Source of the DNA: Ruminococcaceae bacterium UBA5295
Lineage (GTDB): Bacteria; Bacillota; Clostridia; Oscillospirales; Acutalibacteraceae
DNA: 64,000 nucleotides
Assembly: GCA_002411365.1 (NCBI GenBank)
Contig: DHSD01000027.1
Location: 40,494-104,493 of the forward strand
Direction of reading: 5' to 3'
The notes beneath the pieces are model-generated. The model was given only the letters and a program-made list of their open reading frames with translations, was not told the DNA's origin and did no database searches. Positions 6,692 through 15,999 of this stretch are shown piece after piece. The position numbers were made by a program, and so were the translations under genes. Position 1 is the first letter of the stretch, and every line of letters begins with the position of its first letter.

Positions 6692-8902
6692 TTATTGCTG
6701 CGGGTGCGGCTTCTCGAAACTGCGGCCGCCTGAACCCGGGCGGTGCTGGTAAGGCGGGCGGCACACAGGGCACTGCCCTTTGGAAATATCATTTTCCGGC
6801 ACAAGCCCTTTTACATCAATAAGCGCCTCCCTGCGCGAAAGGTTGATGCGGCCCCTTTCGTCGATGTTCATCACCTTAACCATCACTTCATCGCCGACCT
6901 TGACAACATCGCTGACCTGATTCACATGCTTGACGTCAAGCTGGGAAATATGCACAAGGCCTTCTTTCCCCGGAGCGATCTCTACAAATGCCCCGAAATC
7001 CATCAGCCGCGTCACTTTCCCATTATATATTGCGCCGGGCGCCGGATCGTTAACTATCGTATCTATAATGCCGAGCGCGCGCTTGCAGCTGGCCATGTCG
7101 GCCGACGTAACAAACACGTGGCCGTCCTCATGCACGTCAACCTTTACATTACATTCAGAGCAGATTTTCTGGATGACTTTCCCGCCGGCGCCAATCACGC
7201 TGCGTATCTTTTCTACCGGAATCGTCATGGTCTGCGTCTTCGGCGCATATTTCGAAAGTTCTTCACGCGGTTCGGGTATGGCCTTCAGTATAACCTCGTT
7301 GATTATATAATCGCGTGCCTTATGCGCCTTATAAAGCGTTTCCTTAATCATTTCAGGCGTCAGGCCGCTGATTTTAAGGTCCATCTGGATTGCCGTAATG
7401 CCTGCGTGCGTCCCGGCTACTTTGAAGTCCATGTCACCGAAAAAGTCTTCAAGCCCCTGTATGTCCACCATCGTCATCCAGCGCTCGCCCTCAGTCACAA
7501 GGCCGCATGAAATGCCGGCAACAGGCGCTTTAATCGGCACGCCGGCATCCATTAGCGCAAGCGTTGAACCGCAGACCGACGCCTGTGAAGTCGAGCCATT
7601 GGAAGAAAGCACCTCGGAAACAAGGCGTATTGTATATGGGAACTCGTCAATCGACGGTATCACGGGCAGAAGGGCGCGCTCTGCAAGTGCCCCATGGCCT
7701 ATCTCGCGCCTGTTAGGGCCGCGGTTTGGCCTTGTGTCGCCGGTTGAGTACGACGGCATATTGTACTGGTGTATATAGTGCTTGCCCGTCTGTCCGTCTA
7801 TGCCGTCAAACGTCTGCTCCTCATCAAGTGAGCCAAGCGTTGCGACGGTAAGCACCTGCGTCTGCCCGCGCGTGAAAAGGCCGGAGCCGTGCACACGCGG
7901 CAACACACCTGCCTCTGCTGCAAGGGGGCGTATCTCGTCCATCTTCCTGCCGTCAACGCGCTTCTTCCCGTCGAGTAGCCAGCGGCGCACTGCATACCGC
8001 TGCGTTTTATAGAGGCATGTGTCTATTTTAGATTTCTTGTCAGGATATATTCCATCAAATTTTTCGTGGACTTTTTCATAAACAGGCTCAAGGCGCCTGT
8101 CGCGCACGCGCTTATCGTCCGTATCAAGCGCTGCGCGGATATCATCAATGGCAAAGTCGCGTATCGTATGCAGCATTTCATCATCCGGCCCGTCGCTCGG
8201 ATACTCAAACTTTGGTTTGCCTATCTCTTTCTGTATGCCTTTTATAAACTCGATTATGCTCTGGTTTGCCTTGTGGCCCGCCATAATGCCGTTGTACATG
8301 ATATCATCTGGGATTTCGTCGGCACTTGCCTCTATCATTACAATGCGGGAATCACTCGACGCAACAGTCACCGCCATGCGGGATTTTTTGCGTTGTTCGG
8401 AATCAGGGTTTATGACGAACCCGCCGTTTACATAGCCAACAGAAACGCCGGAAATCGGGCCGTTCCACGGGATATCGGAAATGCTCAGCGCTATTGACGT
8501 GCCAACCATTGCGGCAATTTCCGGTAAGCAGTCATAATCCACACTCATCACAGTGCATACAATAGACACGTCGTTGCGCATATCTTTAGGGAAAAGCGGG
8601 CGGATAGGACGGTCTATCATGCGCGACGTAAGCACCGCCTTGTCGCTCGGGCGGCCTTCACGTTTAATGTAGGAGCCAGGTATCTTCCCAACGGCATAGA
8701 GCTTCTCTTCATAATCGACCGAAAACGGAAAAAATTCAACGCCTTCGCGGGGCTTTGCAGAAGCCGTAGCAGTTACATGGACTGCTGTATCGCCATACCG
8801 CACCATACACTCGCCGTTCGCAAGCTGTGCCATCTTACCGGTTTCCACCGTAAGGGGACGGCCTGCAAAGTCGGTTTTATAGACCCTGTAGTTTTCAAAC
8901 AT
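6692..8902 (-). CDS. pnp: polyribonucleotide nucleotidyltransferase (PNPase)
   Basis: PNPase degrades RNA 3' to 5' by phosphorolysis and is a core mRNA-decay enzyme. The 736-residue protein has the full architecture: two RNase PH domains joined by the helical region, the RNGPNRREIGHG-type active-site segment around 400, a KH domain with the IGAGGKVIQKI loop, and an S1 domain (GKVTRLMDFGAFVEIAPGKEGLVHISQL). After S1 a short Pro/His/Arg-rich tail ends the protein. The start MFENYRVY at 8902 follows GGAGGAGAAAGCG. It lies downstream of rpsO in the conserved rpsO-pnp order. Confidence 0.97.
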   Translation of the reverse strand: MFENYRVYKTDFAGRPLTVETGKMAQLANGECMVRYGDTAVHVTATASAKPREGVEFFPFSVDYEEKLYAVGKIPGSYIKREGRPSDKAVLTSRMIDRPIRPLFPKDMRNDVSIVCTVMSVDYDCLPEIAAMVGTSIALSISDIPWNGPISGVSVGYVNGGFVINPDSEQRKKSRMAVTVASSDSRIVMIEASADEIPDDIMYNGIMAGHKANQSIIEFIKGIQKEIGKPKFEYPSDGPDDEMLHTIRDFAIDDIRAALDTDDKRVRDRRLEPVYEKVHEKFDGIYPDKKSKIDTCLYKTQRYAVRRWLLDGKKRVDGRKMDEIRPLAAEAGVLPRVHGSGLFTRGQTQVLTVATLGSLDEEQTFDGIDGQTGKHYIHQYNMPSYSTGDTRPNRGPNRREIGHGALAERALLPVIPSIDEFPYTIRLVSEVLSSNGSTSQASVCGSTLALMDAGVPIKAPVAGISCGLVTEGERWMTMVDIQGLEDFFGDMDFKVAGTHAGITAIQMDLKISGLTPEMIKETLYKAHKARDYIINEVILKAIPEPREELSKYAPKTQTMTIPVEKIRSVIGAGGKVIQKICSECNVKVDVHEDGHVFVTSADMASCKRALGIIDTIVNDPAPGAIYNGKVTRLMDFGAFVEIAPGKEGLVHISQLDVKHVNQVSDVVKVGDEVMVKVMNIDERGRINLSRREALIDVKGLVPENDISKGQCPVCRPPYQHRPGSGGRSFEKPHPQQ

Positions 8903-9090
8903 CGCTTTCTCCTCCGTATTCTGGATTTTATTCCCTGCAGGATGCGGCAGATTTAGCAATAAAACCAGCGCTTTTCATAAAAGGCGTTCGTTTCACTGCT
9001 AATCCCGCGGCACCCTGTAAATTAACCGCATGGTAAACACGAAAGTCTGGGGCCTGTCCGTGCAGGCAGGCTCAGAAGAAAGAAAGTCCT

Positions 9091-9130
9091 TAAAAACTGA
9101 AGGGCCGTGCCCGCTATGCGGGCCGCCCCT
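9091..9130 (-). terminator. imperfect hairpin between rpsO and pnp
   Basis: On the minus strand a GC-rich imperfect stem (AGGGGCGGCCCGC with GCGGGCACGGCCC) is followed by TTCAGTTTTTA, 60 bases after the rpsO stop. It may be a partial terminator that lowers pnp expression, or an RNA-processing site as in the E. coli rpsO-pnp region. Confidence 0.45.
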
Positions 9131-9188
9131 TCTGTACAAAGTTCCAGATTGTATGCAGTATCCGGTAATAAACGGCAAATGCCCCTGA

Positions 9189-9455
9189 TTACTTGCGGAT
9201 GCCGAGTTTTCCGATAACCGAGCGGTACCTTTCGATATCTTTTTTCTGCAGGTAGTTAAGCAGGCTGCGGCGCTGGCCAATCATCTTGTAAAGCCCGCGG
9301 CGTGAATGGTGATCCTTTTTGTGGGCTTTAAGGTGCTCGGTCAGGTCATTGATGCGCTTTGTGAGAACGGCAATCTGGACTTCAGGAGAGCCGGTGTCGC
9401 CCTCATGGCGGGCATACTCATTGATAATTGCAGTTTTTTCTTCTTTTTTCAGCAT
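9189..9455 (-). CDS. rpsO: 30S ribosomal protein S15
   Basis: S15 binds 16S rRNA early in assembly of the small-subunit platform and takes part in a subunit bridge. The 88 residues match the family throughout, with the diagnostic GDTGSPEVQIAVLTKRI, HSRRGL and RRSLLNYL segments. The ATG at 9455 is preferred over one four codons upstream because GGTGG precedes it. The gene has its own promoter and a roughly 105-base leader with a hairpin, consistent with the S15 autoregulation known in several bacteria. Confidence 0.97.
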   Translation of the reverse strand: MLKKEEKTAIINEYARHEGDTGSPEVQIAVLTKRINDLTEHLKAHKKDHHSRRGLYKMIGQRRSLLNYLQKKDIERYRSVIGKLGIRK

Positions 9456-9523
9456 AAATCTTTCCACCTTTTCAAAATTCCCACAAACGCAGAAAAGGGT
9501 TGGTGAAATCCCTTAAACAGGGT

Positions 9524-9590
9524 ATTCCCCTTATCCGCGAAAGGGGTATAGCAATAGCGTTAGTATATCACATGGATTTTGCTTTGTAAA
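9524..9590 (-). promoter_or_regulatory. rpsO promoter and leader hairpin
   Basis: The minus strand carries TTTACA (9585-9590), a 17-base spacer and TATACT (9562-9567). The transcript would begin with a hairpin, ATACCCCTT with AAGGGGAAT (9524-9549), about 70 bases before the rpsO start. Such leaders often bind S15; that function here is inference. Confidence 0.6.
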
Positions 9591-9592
9591 CA

Positions 9593-10525
9593 TCACGCAT
9601 TGCGCATCGGAGAAAATTTTTGGTGGAAATATTCTTCCGCCTGTTCTCCGTTCCGCTTAATCTCTTCACCCAGCTGTTCAAGATCCGGAAATTTCCGTTC
9701 CGGCCGCAGGAACTTCAGCAGGCCAACACGGACGGTGCAGCCATAAAGGTCAGGGCCCCTGTAGTGCGGCATCCACGTTTCGGCAAGCACAGCCCGGGAA
9801 CCAACCGTCGGCTTTACGCCAACATTAGTCACACCGCAATAGACCTTGCTCCCCGTTGTTACGGATGAAGCATAGACACCGAGTTTCGGCAGCACAAAAT
9901 CCACCGGGACAGCCTGGTTCAAAGTAGGTGTGCCAAGTTTTCGGCCAAGCTTTCGGCCCGCTATTACCGGCGACTCATAGCCGAACGGCCTTCCGAGCAT
10001 ACGCGCCGCTTCTTCGGCGTGCCCTTGTTTAATTAAGCTTCTTATCCTCGTTGAACTTACCGGAATGCCGCCTTCGAGCACGGCCTGCTCAATGCTGGTC
10101 TCTATGCCGTACCTGCGGCCCAGGCGGCGCAGGTCTCCGCTTCCGGCAGTACCGCCGCGGCCAAACGTAAAATTAAAGCCGCAGCACGCTTTTTTCGTTT
10201 TGCATGTGCTGCTGAGGACTTCGCGAACAAAATCTTCGGGAGCCATATCTTTTACCGACTCAAAGTTAAGCAGGTAAAGCTGCTTTATGCCCATCTTTTC
10301 AAGCAGGTGGATTTTTTCTTCCTGTGAAAGCAGCAGGCCGCCGAAACCGTCGGCAGCTTTTTTCGGATTTTCCGCAAATGTCAGCACTGTTGGCAGCAAG
10401 TCCTCTTTTGCACCTTCTACCGCGGAAGATATCACTTTCCTGTGGCCTGCGTGCAGGCCGTCAAAACTGCCGAGCGCCACTGCACTTTCACCTTTGGAAA
10501 GCGTCAGATTGTCATATATTATCAT
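9593..10525 (-). CDS. ribF: bifunctional riboflavin kinase / FAD synthetase
   Basis: RibF converts riboflavin to FMN and then FAD. The N-terminal nucleotidyltransferase domain shows GSFDGLHAGHRKVI with the HxGH-type motif near residue 24-27, and the middle has the STRIR signature (VSSTRIRSLIKQG). The C-terminal kinase domain begins near GRKLGRKLGTPTLN, where family members have GxxxGRxLGFPTxN. At 310 residues it is of usual length. It is the last gene of the rimP-nusA-infB-rbfA-nrnA-truB operon, 60 bases after truB. Confidence 0.95.
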   Translation of the reverse strand: MIIYDNLTLSKGESAVALGSFDGLHAGHRKVISSAVEGAKEDLLPTVLTFAENPKKAADGFGGLLLSQEEKIHLLEKMGIKQLYLLNFESVKDMAPEDFVREVLSSTCKTKKACCGFNFTFGRGGTAGSGDLRRLGRRYGIETSIEQAVLEGGIPVSSTRIRSLIKQGHAEEAARMLGRPFGYESPVIAGRKLGRKLGTPTLNQAVPVDFVLPKLGVYASSVTTGSKVYCGVTNVGVKPTVGSRAVLAETWMPHYRGPDLYGCTVRVGLLKFLRPERKFPDLEQLGEEIKRNGEQAEEYFHQKFSPMRNA

Positions 10526-10586
10526 TTGGATCTTTTCCCCAGTTTATAAATCGGTCTGAATATTCCGTTCTCTGCACGGCGCACAA

Positions 10587-11501
10587 TTACCGGCGTTCTT
10601 CCCGCAGCCTAAAAAGGCGCAGCACACGTAGCTCATCGCCTAAAACGGTCCCGAGCCCGAGGAACACCCCGTCAGGCGCAAAAATCCTGAACCGCATATT
10701 CTGCTGTAAAAGGCGGGCGCGCAGCGGCGTGCGCCCAACATCAAGCGCGCCCCCGTTAGAAAAGCGGACAGCCTGCGCCTGTGAAACAGAAACTTTCGGC
10801 ATCCCGGCAAAAAGGCTTTCCGTCGGTTTCAGGCATTCGCCAATGCGCCCCTGCGCCGCCAGCTCTTTTGCCTGCCCTATTGTTATGGCATCGTCAAGTG
10901 AAAATCCGGAGGCGCGTGCGCGCCGCAGCGACGTCATAACGCCGCACGTGCCGAGCGCTTCGCCGAGATTGGCACAGATGGTGCGTATGTAAGTCCCTTT
11001 CGAGCAGGCGACTTCAAGGCATCCCTCCTGTAAGGCCTCGTCGAATTCCACAAGTTCCATGCGGAAAATCGTAACAGGGCGCTTTTTCCGCTCCACTTCA
11101 ATGCCTTGCCGGGCAAGGTCATAGAGCCGCCTGCCGTTCACGCTTACGGCGGAATACATCGGCGGCGTCTGCATAATATCGCCGCGGAACTGCGGCAGCA
11201 CGTCCTGAAGCTGCCCACGCGTGACTTTCACGCTGCTCTGCGCCGTTACATGGCCTGTGATATCCTGTGTATCCGTGGCCGTCCCGAATCGGAAACCGGC
11301 CCTGTACTCTTTGGATGTGTCCTCAAGGAACGGCAGGGCGCGGGTCGCAGAGCCGAGAAGCAGGGGAAGCACTCCTGTTGCCATTGGGTCCAGTGTCCCC
11401 GTGTGGCCGATTTTCCTTTCATGGCATATCCCGCGCATTACGGCCACAACATCAAATGAAGTAAATCCCGCAGGTTTGTCCACCACTATAACGCCGTTCA
11501 T
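10587..11501 (-). CDS. truB: tRNA pseudouridine(55) synthase
   Basis: TruB converts uridine 55 of the tRNA T-loop to pseudouridine and can act as a tRNA chaperone. The catalytic motif GHTGTLDPMATGVLPLLLG contains the active-site aspartate, near residue 38; DKPAGFTSFDVV precedes it and SKGTYIRTICANLG follows. The 304-residue length is normal and a short C-terminal domain is present. The gene overlaps the end of nrnA by 4 bases, indicating translational coupling in the operon. Confidence 0.95.
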   Translation of the reverse strand: MNGVIVVDKPAGFTSFDVVAVMRGICHERKIGHTGTLDPMATGVLPLLLGSATRALPFLEDTSKEYRAGFRFGTATDTQDITGHVTAQSSVKVTRGQLQDVLPQFRGDIMQTPPMYSAVSVNGRRLYDLARQGIEVERKKRPVTIFRMELVEFDEALQEGCLEVACSKGTYIRTICANLGEALGTCGVMTSLRRARASGFSLDDAITIGQAKELAAQGRIGECLKPTESLFAGMPKVSVSQAQAVRFSNGGALDVGRTPLRARLLQQNMRFRIFAPDGVFLGLGTVLGDELRVLRLFRLREERR

Positions 11502-12454
11502 AAATACTCATCCAGATACCTTTCCGTTTCTTCCACAATTTCCCGCTCGGCTTTTTCAGCCGGCATGTTGAGCGTGCAGCCCGCCGCACCTTTATGGCCG
11601 CCACCGCCAAACTTTTCGCAGATTTTAGAAGCGTCAGCCGGCGGCCTGGCACGCAGAGAAACTTTATATGCCCCGTCGTCGCGCTCGCGCAGGGTTATCC
11701 CCACCTTTACGCCTTTTATGCTCCGTGGGATAGTCGCTATCCCGTCAAGGTCGTCTTCAATTGCTTCTGATTCGCGTATCATCTGTTTCGTAATGCGTAT
11801 GAGCGCAACCTGGCCTTCCCTCTCAAAGCGCATCGAGCCGAGCACACGGCGCTCAAGTTCAAGCCTCGCGCGGCTTTTTGTGTCAAACATGGCGCGGTCT
11901 ATCTCCGTTGTATCTGCTCCGCATTCCATGAGCTCCGCCGCTATGCGGTGCGTTTTTGGTGTTGTGTTGACATACTGAAAACAGCCCGTATCTGTTGTGA
12001 TGCCGGTGTAGATGTCATTAGCCATAAGCCGGTCCGTTTTTACGCCGAGTGCCTTAACGAGTGAAAAAATCACCTCGCACGTTGCCGCAGCTTCCGGGTT
12101 ATTTAAAGTTTCCTCGGCAAACGGCGTGCCTGATTTATGGTGGTCTATGCTCAACCCGATTTTTCTGCCGTACTGCGAATAGACCGGCTCCCCGAAAAGC
12201 GACGGGTCGGCAACATCGACCGAAACCACAAGGTCGGGAGAAAAGCTGTCGTCGCCGAGCCCTTCAAACAGGTATTTGTACTTAGGGCCGACTTTATCTG
12301 AGCAGCGAACAGCGGCGCGCTTGCCGAGCCCCCTCATTGCGCGGCAAAGTGCACTCCCCGCGCCGAGCGTGTCGCCATCCGGAAAACTATGGCAAAGGAT
12401 AATGATGCGCTCCGCACCCCGCAGAAGCGCAACGGCTTTTTCAAGGCCTGCCAT
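11498..12454 (-). CDS. nrnA: DHH/DHHA1 phosphoesterase, NrnA-type nanoRNase/pAp phosphatase
   Basis: NrnA-type proteins degrade short oligoribonucleotides (and dephosphorylate pAp), finishing mRNA decay. The 318-residue protein shows HSFPDGDTLGAGSAL (the PDGD metal motif), SVDVADP, the DHH motif in SIDHHKSGTPF and a C-terminal DHHA1 motif GGGGHKGAAGC. The start at 12454 is set by GAGGAGGAAAAAC upstream of MAGLEKAV and overlaps the end of rbfA by 14 bases. Position between rbfA and truB is the common Firmicutes order. Confidence 0.92.
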   Translation of the reverse strand: MAGLEKAVALLRGAERIIILCHSFPDGDTLGAGSALCRAMRGLGKRAAVRCSDKVGPKYKYLFEGLGDDSFSPDLVVSVDVADPSLFGEPVYSQYGRKIGLSIDHHKSGTPFAEETLNNPEAAATCEVIFSLVKALGVKTDRLMANDIYTGITTDTGCFQYVNTTPKTHRIAAELMECGADTTEIDRAMFDTKSRARLELERRVLGSMRFEREGQVALIRITKQMIRESEAIEDDLDGIATIPRSIKGVKVGITLRERDDGAYKVSLRARPPADASKICEKFGGGGHKGAAGCTLNMPAEKAEREIVEETERYLDEYL

Positions 12455-12800
12455 GTTTTTCCTCCTCAAGCTCATTAATTATGCGCTCAATGTTTGCACC
12501 ATGCTCTATGGAATCGGTGGCGCGGAAAGAAAGCTGCGGCACTTTGCGCAGCGGCAGGCGCGTACCAAGTTCATGGCGTATAAAACCATTCGCCGACTTA
12601 AGGCCTTTCACCGCTTCTTTCGCGCGGTCAAGGCCCTCCATGGCGCTTATATAAACCGTGCAGTAAGAAAGGTCGTTCGACACATCCACTCGCACAATGC
12701 TGATAAGCCCCTGCACACGCGGGTCTTTGAGCTTGCGGAAAATCGCCGTCAGTTCACGCATGATATCTTCCGTTACGCGGCCATGTTTATAGCTTGCCAT
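12441..12800 (-). CDS. rbfA: 30S ribosome-binding factor RbfA
   Basis: RbfA is a KH-fold assembly factor that binds immature 30S subunits near helix 1 of 16S rRNA. The 119 residues match the family, with DIMRELTAIFRKLKDPR near the N terminus and the conserved YCTVYISAM strand. The ATG at 12800 follows GGAGGAGAAAAA. It lies 87 bases after infB and overlaps nrnA. Confidence 0.95.
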   Translation of the reverse strand: MASYKHGRVTEDIMRELTAIFRKLKDPRVQGLISIVRVDVSNDLSYCTVYISAMEGLDRAKEAVKGLKSANGFIRHELGTRLPLRKVPQLSFRATDSIEHGANIERIINELEEEKHGRP

Positions 12801-12886
12801 TTTTTCTCCTCCTCCCGGCACTCACCGGCCGGACGCAGACTTTTATATTTGTGCCCCAAAGCTTTAAAGTTCAGGCAAAATGGGAT

Positions 12887-15385
12887 TTATTCGCGGTATT
12901 CCTCTATTTTGTAAGCCTCGAACACGTCTCCCTCTTTTATATCGTTATATTTCTGAAGGCCGATGCCGCAGTCATAGCCTTCAAGCACTTCTTTGGCATC
13001 ATCTTTAAAGCGTTTGAGGGAAGCAACGCTGTCTTCGGCGAGCACCACTCCATCGCGCACAACACGTATTTTTGCGTCGCGCGTGACTTTGCCGCTTGCA
13101 ACATGAGCGCCTGCAATCGTGCCCACACTGCTTATATGGTAGACCTGGCGCACTTCGGCCTTGCCGAGCGCGGCTTCGCGCAGCTTCGGCGCAAGCATTC
13201 CCTTAAGGGCAGAGCGCACTTCGTTTATGCAGTCGTAAATCACGCGGTAGAGGCGTACGTCAACGCCGTCGCGCTTTGCATTCTCTTCTGCGACGTTGTC
13301 GGGGCGGACATTGAAGCCGATTATAATGGCGTTCGAAGCCACGGCGAGCATCACGTCGGATTCATTGATGGCGCCGACGCCACTGTGTATGATGTCTACG
13401 CGCACTTCGTCATTGCTGAGCTTCTCAAGCGACTGGCAAACCGCCTCAACAGAACCCTGAACGTCAGCCTTAACTACAAGCTGAAGCGACTTCATATCGC
13501 CTTTCTGCATCTGCTCAAAGAGGTTGTCGAGGGTAACTTTTGTGCGCGAGTTGAACTTCTTTTCTTTCTTTTCGCTGCGGCGCTGCTGCACAAGCTCACG
13601 CGCAAGGCGCTCATCTGTGACAACGTCGAAAACGTCGCCGCCAAGCGGCACGTCGTCAAGCCCCGTAATCTCTACAGGCACGCTCGGGCCGGCCGATTTT
13701 ATCGGCTTCCCGTTCTCGTCCATCATTGCGCGCACGCGCCCCACCGTAGTGCCGGCAACAACTATATCGCCCTTGTGCAGAGTACCGTTCTGGACGAGGA
13801 TAGTCGCCATAGGCCCGCGGCCTTTGTCAAGCCGCGCCTCTATTACGGTGCCCTTCGCGGCGCGGTCTGGGTTTGCTTTCAGCTCTTTAAGGTCAGCAAC
13901 GAGAAGGACTGTGTCGAGCAGCTCTTTTATGCCGGTTTTCTTTACGGCCGAAACCTGCACGCAAGGCGTGTCTCCGCCCCACTGCTCCGGCACAATGCCG
14001 TACTTTGTAAGCTGCTCCATGACCATTTCCGGATTTGCGCCCGGCTTATCCATTTTGTTTATCGCCACGATAATCGAGACCTTAGCGGCCTGCGCGTGAT
14101 GGATAGCCTCAACCGTCTGCGGCATGATGCCGTCGTCCGCCGCAACTACAAGTATTGCTATGTCCGTCACCTGGGCACCGCGGGCACGCATTGTAGTGAA
14201 AGCCTCATGGCCCGGCGTGTCGAGGAACGTAACATCGCGCTTGCCTACATTTACACGGTAAGCGCCGATGCGCTGCGTAATGCCGCCGGCTTCGGTTGCG
14301 GTCACGTTCGTGTGGCGTATGGCGTCAAGCAGGGAAGTCTTGCCGTGGTCTACGTGACCCATAACAACGATTACAGGCGCACGCGGCACAAGGTCTTTGT
14401 CGTCGTCTTCGCTGTCGTCGATTATCTGGTCCTCTATGGTTACGACTACTTCCTTCTGCACTTTTGCATGGAACTCCATCGCAACAAGCGAAGCAGTGTC
14501 GAAATCAATAACGTCGTTTATCGCTGCAAAAGTTCCGAGGTTCATTAGTTTTTTGATGACTTCGGCCGCCGTAGCCTTAAGGCGCATTGCAAGCTCCCCA
14601 ACCGTGATATGCTCAGGTATCTGGACGGTGATAGGCTTGTTTTTGCGCTCGAGCGCAATGCGGTGCAGGCGTTCTGATTCCGTTTCCCTGTGCGAATGGT
14701 ACCTGCCGCGGTAGCGGGTGCTGCGCTGGTTAAGTTTCTGCTTCTTCACGGTATTGTCGTTAAGGCGCACTTTTTCGGACGCAAGGCGGTCGTATCTTTC
14801 GTTGTAGCGGTCAAGCTCCACATTTGGCGTATGGGTATCTATTATCCTTCCGGCAGGCCTGCTGACGGTAGCGCTCGTCCCCATGCGCACCGTCTGCTGC
14901 TGAGGGCGCTTTTTCGCCACTGGCTGCTGCATACTGCGTTGACGTACCTGCTTATTCTGCTGGGCAACCGGCGATGCCGAAGTTGCAGGCCTGCGCTGGT
15001 TGTAGCTTACAGGCCTGCGGTTCTGCGGCGCGGCGCGGTGCGGTTCTTTAGGTGTGGCACCTGCGGCGACCTGCGGCGCCGTTTTTGCCGCTGGTTTTTC
15101 TGCTGGCATGCGTTTTTGGGCAGGTTTTTCCGGTTCAATCACCACATCTGGCTTTTCGGGCTCCACAACCGGCTGGCGCTTTGCAGCCTGCGCAAAATAT
15201 TCGTCCAGCTTTGCGCAGCTGTGCTGCTGTGTAAAAGTTTCAAATACCATGTCGAGCTCATCCTCGGTAAGGGCAGTCATATGCTTTTTCGTTTCGCCCG
15301 TATATTTCTGCAGGACATCTATGACCTGCTTGTTAGGCACATTCAGATCCTTCGCCACTTCATGGACTCTGTATTTCATCATCAT
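12887..15385 (-). CDS. infB: translation initiation factor IF-2
   Basis: IF-2 is the GTPase that brings fMet-tRNA to the P site and promotes subunit joining. The 832-residue protein has an N-terminal IF2N motif (YRVHEVAKDLNVPNKQVIDVLQKY), a long Pro/Gln/Arg/Ala-rich low-complexity linker to about residue 230, a second IF2N module, then the G domain with GHVDHGKT, DTPGHEAF and NKMD, followed by domains II to IV. Three consecutive ATG codons follow GAGGAGGAACGATTTA, so the exact start is uncertain by two codons. It is coupled to ylxQ, whose stop overlaps it by one base. Confidence 0.97.
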   Translation of the reverse strand: MMMKYRVHEVAKDLNVPNKQVIDVLQKYTGETKKHMTALTEDELDMVFETFTQQHSCAKLDEYFAQAAKRQPVVEPEKPDVVIEPEKPAQKRMPAEKPAAKTAPQVAAGATPKEPHRAAPQNRRPVSYNQRRPATSASPVAQQNKQVRQRSMQQPVAKKRPQQQTVRMGTSATVSRPAGRIIDTHTPNVELDRYNERYDRLASEKVRLNDNTVKKQKLNQRSTRYRGRYHSHRETESERLHRIALERKNKPITVQIPEHITVGELAMRLKATAAEVIKKLMNLGTFAAINDVIDFDTASLVAMEFHAKVQKEVVVTIEDQIIDDSEDDDKDLVPRAPVIVVMGHVDHGKTSLLDAIRHTNVTATEAGGITQRIGAYRVNVGKRDVTFLDTPGHEAFTTMRARGAQVTDIAILVVAADDGIMPQTVEAIHHAQAAKVSIIVAINKMDKPGANPEMVMEQLTKYGIVPEQWGGDTPCVQVSAVKKTGIKELLDTVLLVADLKELKANPDRAAKGTVIEARLDKGRGPMATILVQNGTLHKGDIVVAGTTVGRVRAMMDENGKPIKSAGPSVPVEITGLDDVPLGGDVFDVVTDERLARELVQQRRSEKKEKKFNSRTKVTLDNLFEQMQKGDMKSLQLVVKADVQGSVEAVCQSLEKLSNDEVRVDIIHSGVGAINESDVMLAVASNAIIIGFNVRPDNVAEENAKRDGVDVRLYRVIYDCINEVRSALKGMLAPKLREAALGKAEVRQVYHISSVGTIAGAHVASGKVTRDAKIRVVRDGVVLAEDSVASLKRFKDDAKEVLEGYDCGIGLQKYNDIKEGDVFEAYKIEEYRE

Positions 15386-15711
15386 TAAATCGTTCCTCCT
15401 CGTTCTTCCGCGCCCAGTTTAACAAGCGCTTTTGCAAACCCCGTATCATTTACCGCAATGGCACCGGCCCGTTTCCCAAGCGACGCCTCGGCTTCATCCA
15501 TTCCCACAGAAAGCACTCCGACCGGCACACCAGCCATTTCGGCCGTTTCACGAATACTGCGCACCGTCCGCTGTGAAAGGTCACAGCTCAGCAGCACAAG
15601 TTTTGCGCGGTGCCTGCGCACCGACTCTTTCACGGCCTCGCTGCCGAGCTCCAGTTTTCCAGCCTTGCGGGCTATGCCAAGCAGGTTCATCAGCCGTCTA
15701 TTTATTTCCAA
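15385..15711 (-). CDS. ylxQ: L7Ae-family RNA-binding protein YlxQ
   Basis: A 108-residue L7Ae/L30e/S12e/Gadd45-type protein of the kind found between ylxR and infB in Firmicutes; homologues bind K-turn RNA and are thought to assist ribosomes. Conserved features include NLLGIARKAGKL and KLVLLSCDLSQRT. I choose a TTG start at 15711, four bases after GGAGGAG, giving MEINRRLMNLLG; an ATG at 15690 is the alternative but lacks a site. The start overlaps the end of ylxR by 14 bases. Confidence 0.85.
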   Translation of the reverse strand: MEINRRLMNLLGIARKAGKLELGSEAVKESVRRHRAKLVLLSCDLSQRTVRSIRETAEMAGVPVGVLSVGMDEAEASLGKRAGAIAVNDTGFAKALVKLGAEERGGTI

Positions 15712-15970
15712 GCAGCTCCTCCTCCATGCGATCGTAAACTTCATCCGGGATCTTGCACGAAAAGGCTTTTTCAAAACGGTGCGCTTTCCGCGCGGCTTTC
15801 AGGCAGGATGGGTTCCTGCACACATACGCGCCGCGGCCCGGTTTCTTGCCGGTAAGGTCAAGCAAAATTTCCCCCTGGGGCGACCGCACTACACGTACCA
15901 TCTCCTTCTTTGGTTTCATCTCGCCGCACCCGGCACACATGCGCAGCGGTATTTTCCTTTTGCGGATCAT
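15698..15970 (-). CDS. ylxR: YlxR family RNA-binding protein
   Basis: A 90-residue YlxR (DUF448) protein. It has the family motif RMCAGCGEMKPKKEMVRVVR near the N terminus and GRGAYVCRNPSCLKAARK in the middle. YlxR proteins are basic nucleic-acid-binding proteins encoded between nusA and infB; one has been linked to RNase P regulation. GGAGGGGGAAAGGCC sets the ATG at 15970. It follows nusA by about 30 bases. Confidence 0.92.
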   Translation of the reverse strand: MIRKRKIPLRMCAGCGEMKPKKEMVRVVRSPQGEILLDLTGKKPGRGAYVCRNPSCLKAARKAHRFEKAFSCKIPDEVYDRMEEELLGNK

Positions 15971-15999
15971 GGCCTTTCCCCCTCCTGGCACAAGCAGAT

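Noticed and set aside
12794..14548. A 584-codon plus-strand open frame
   Set aside because: It is antisense to infB, which has full homology. The His/Tyr/Val-rich composition is the usual product of antisense GC-rich coding DNA.
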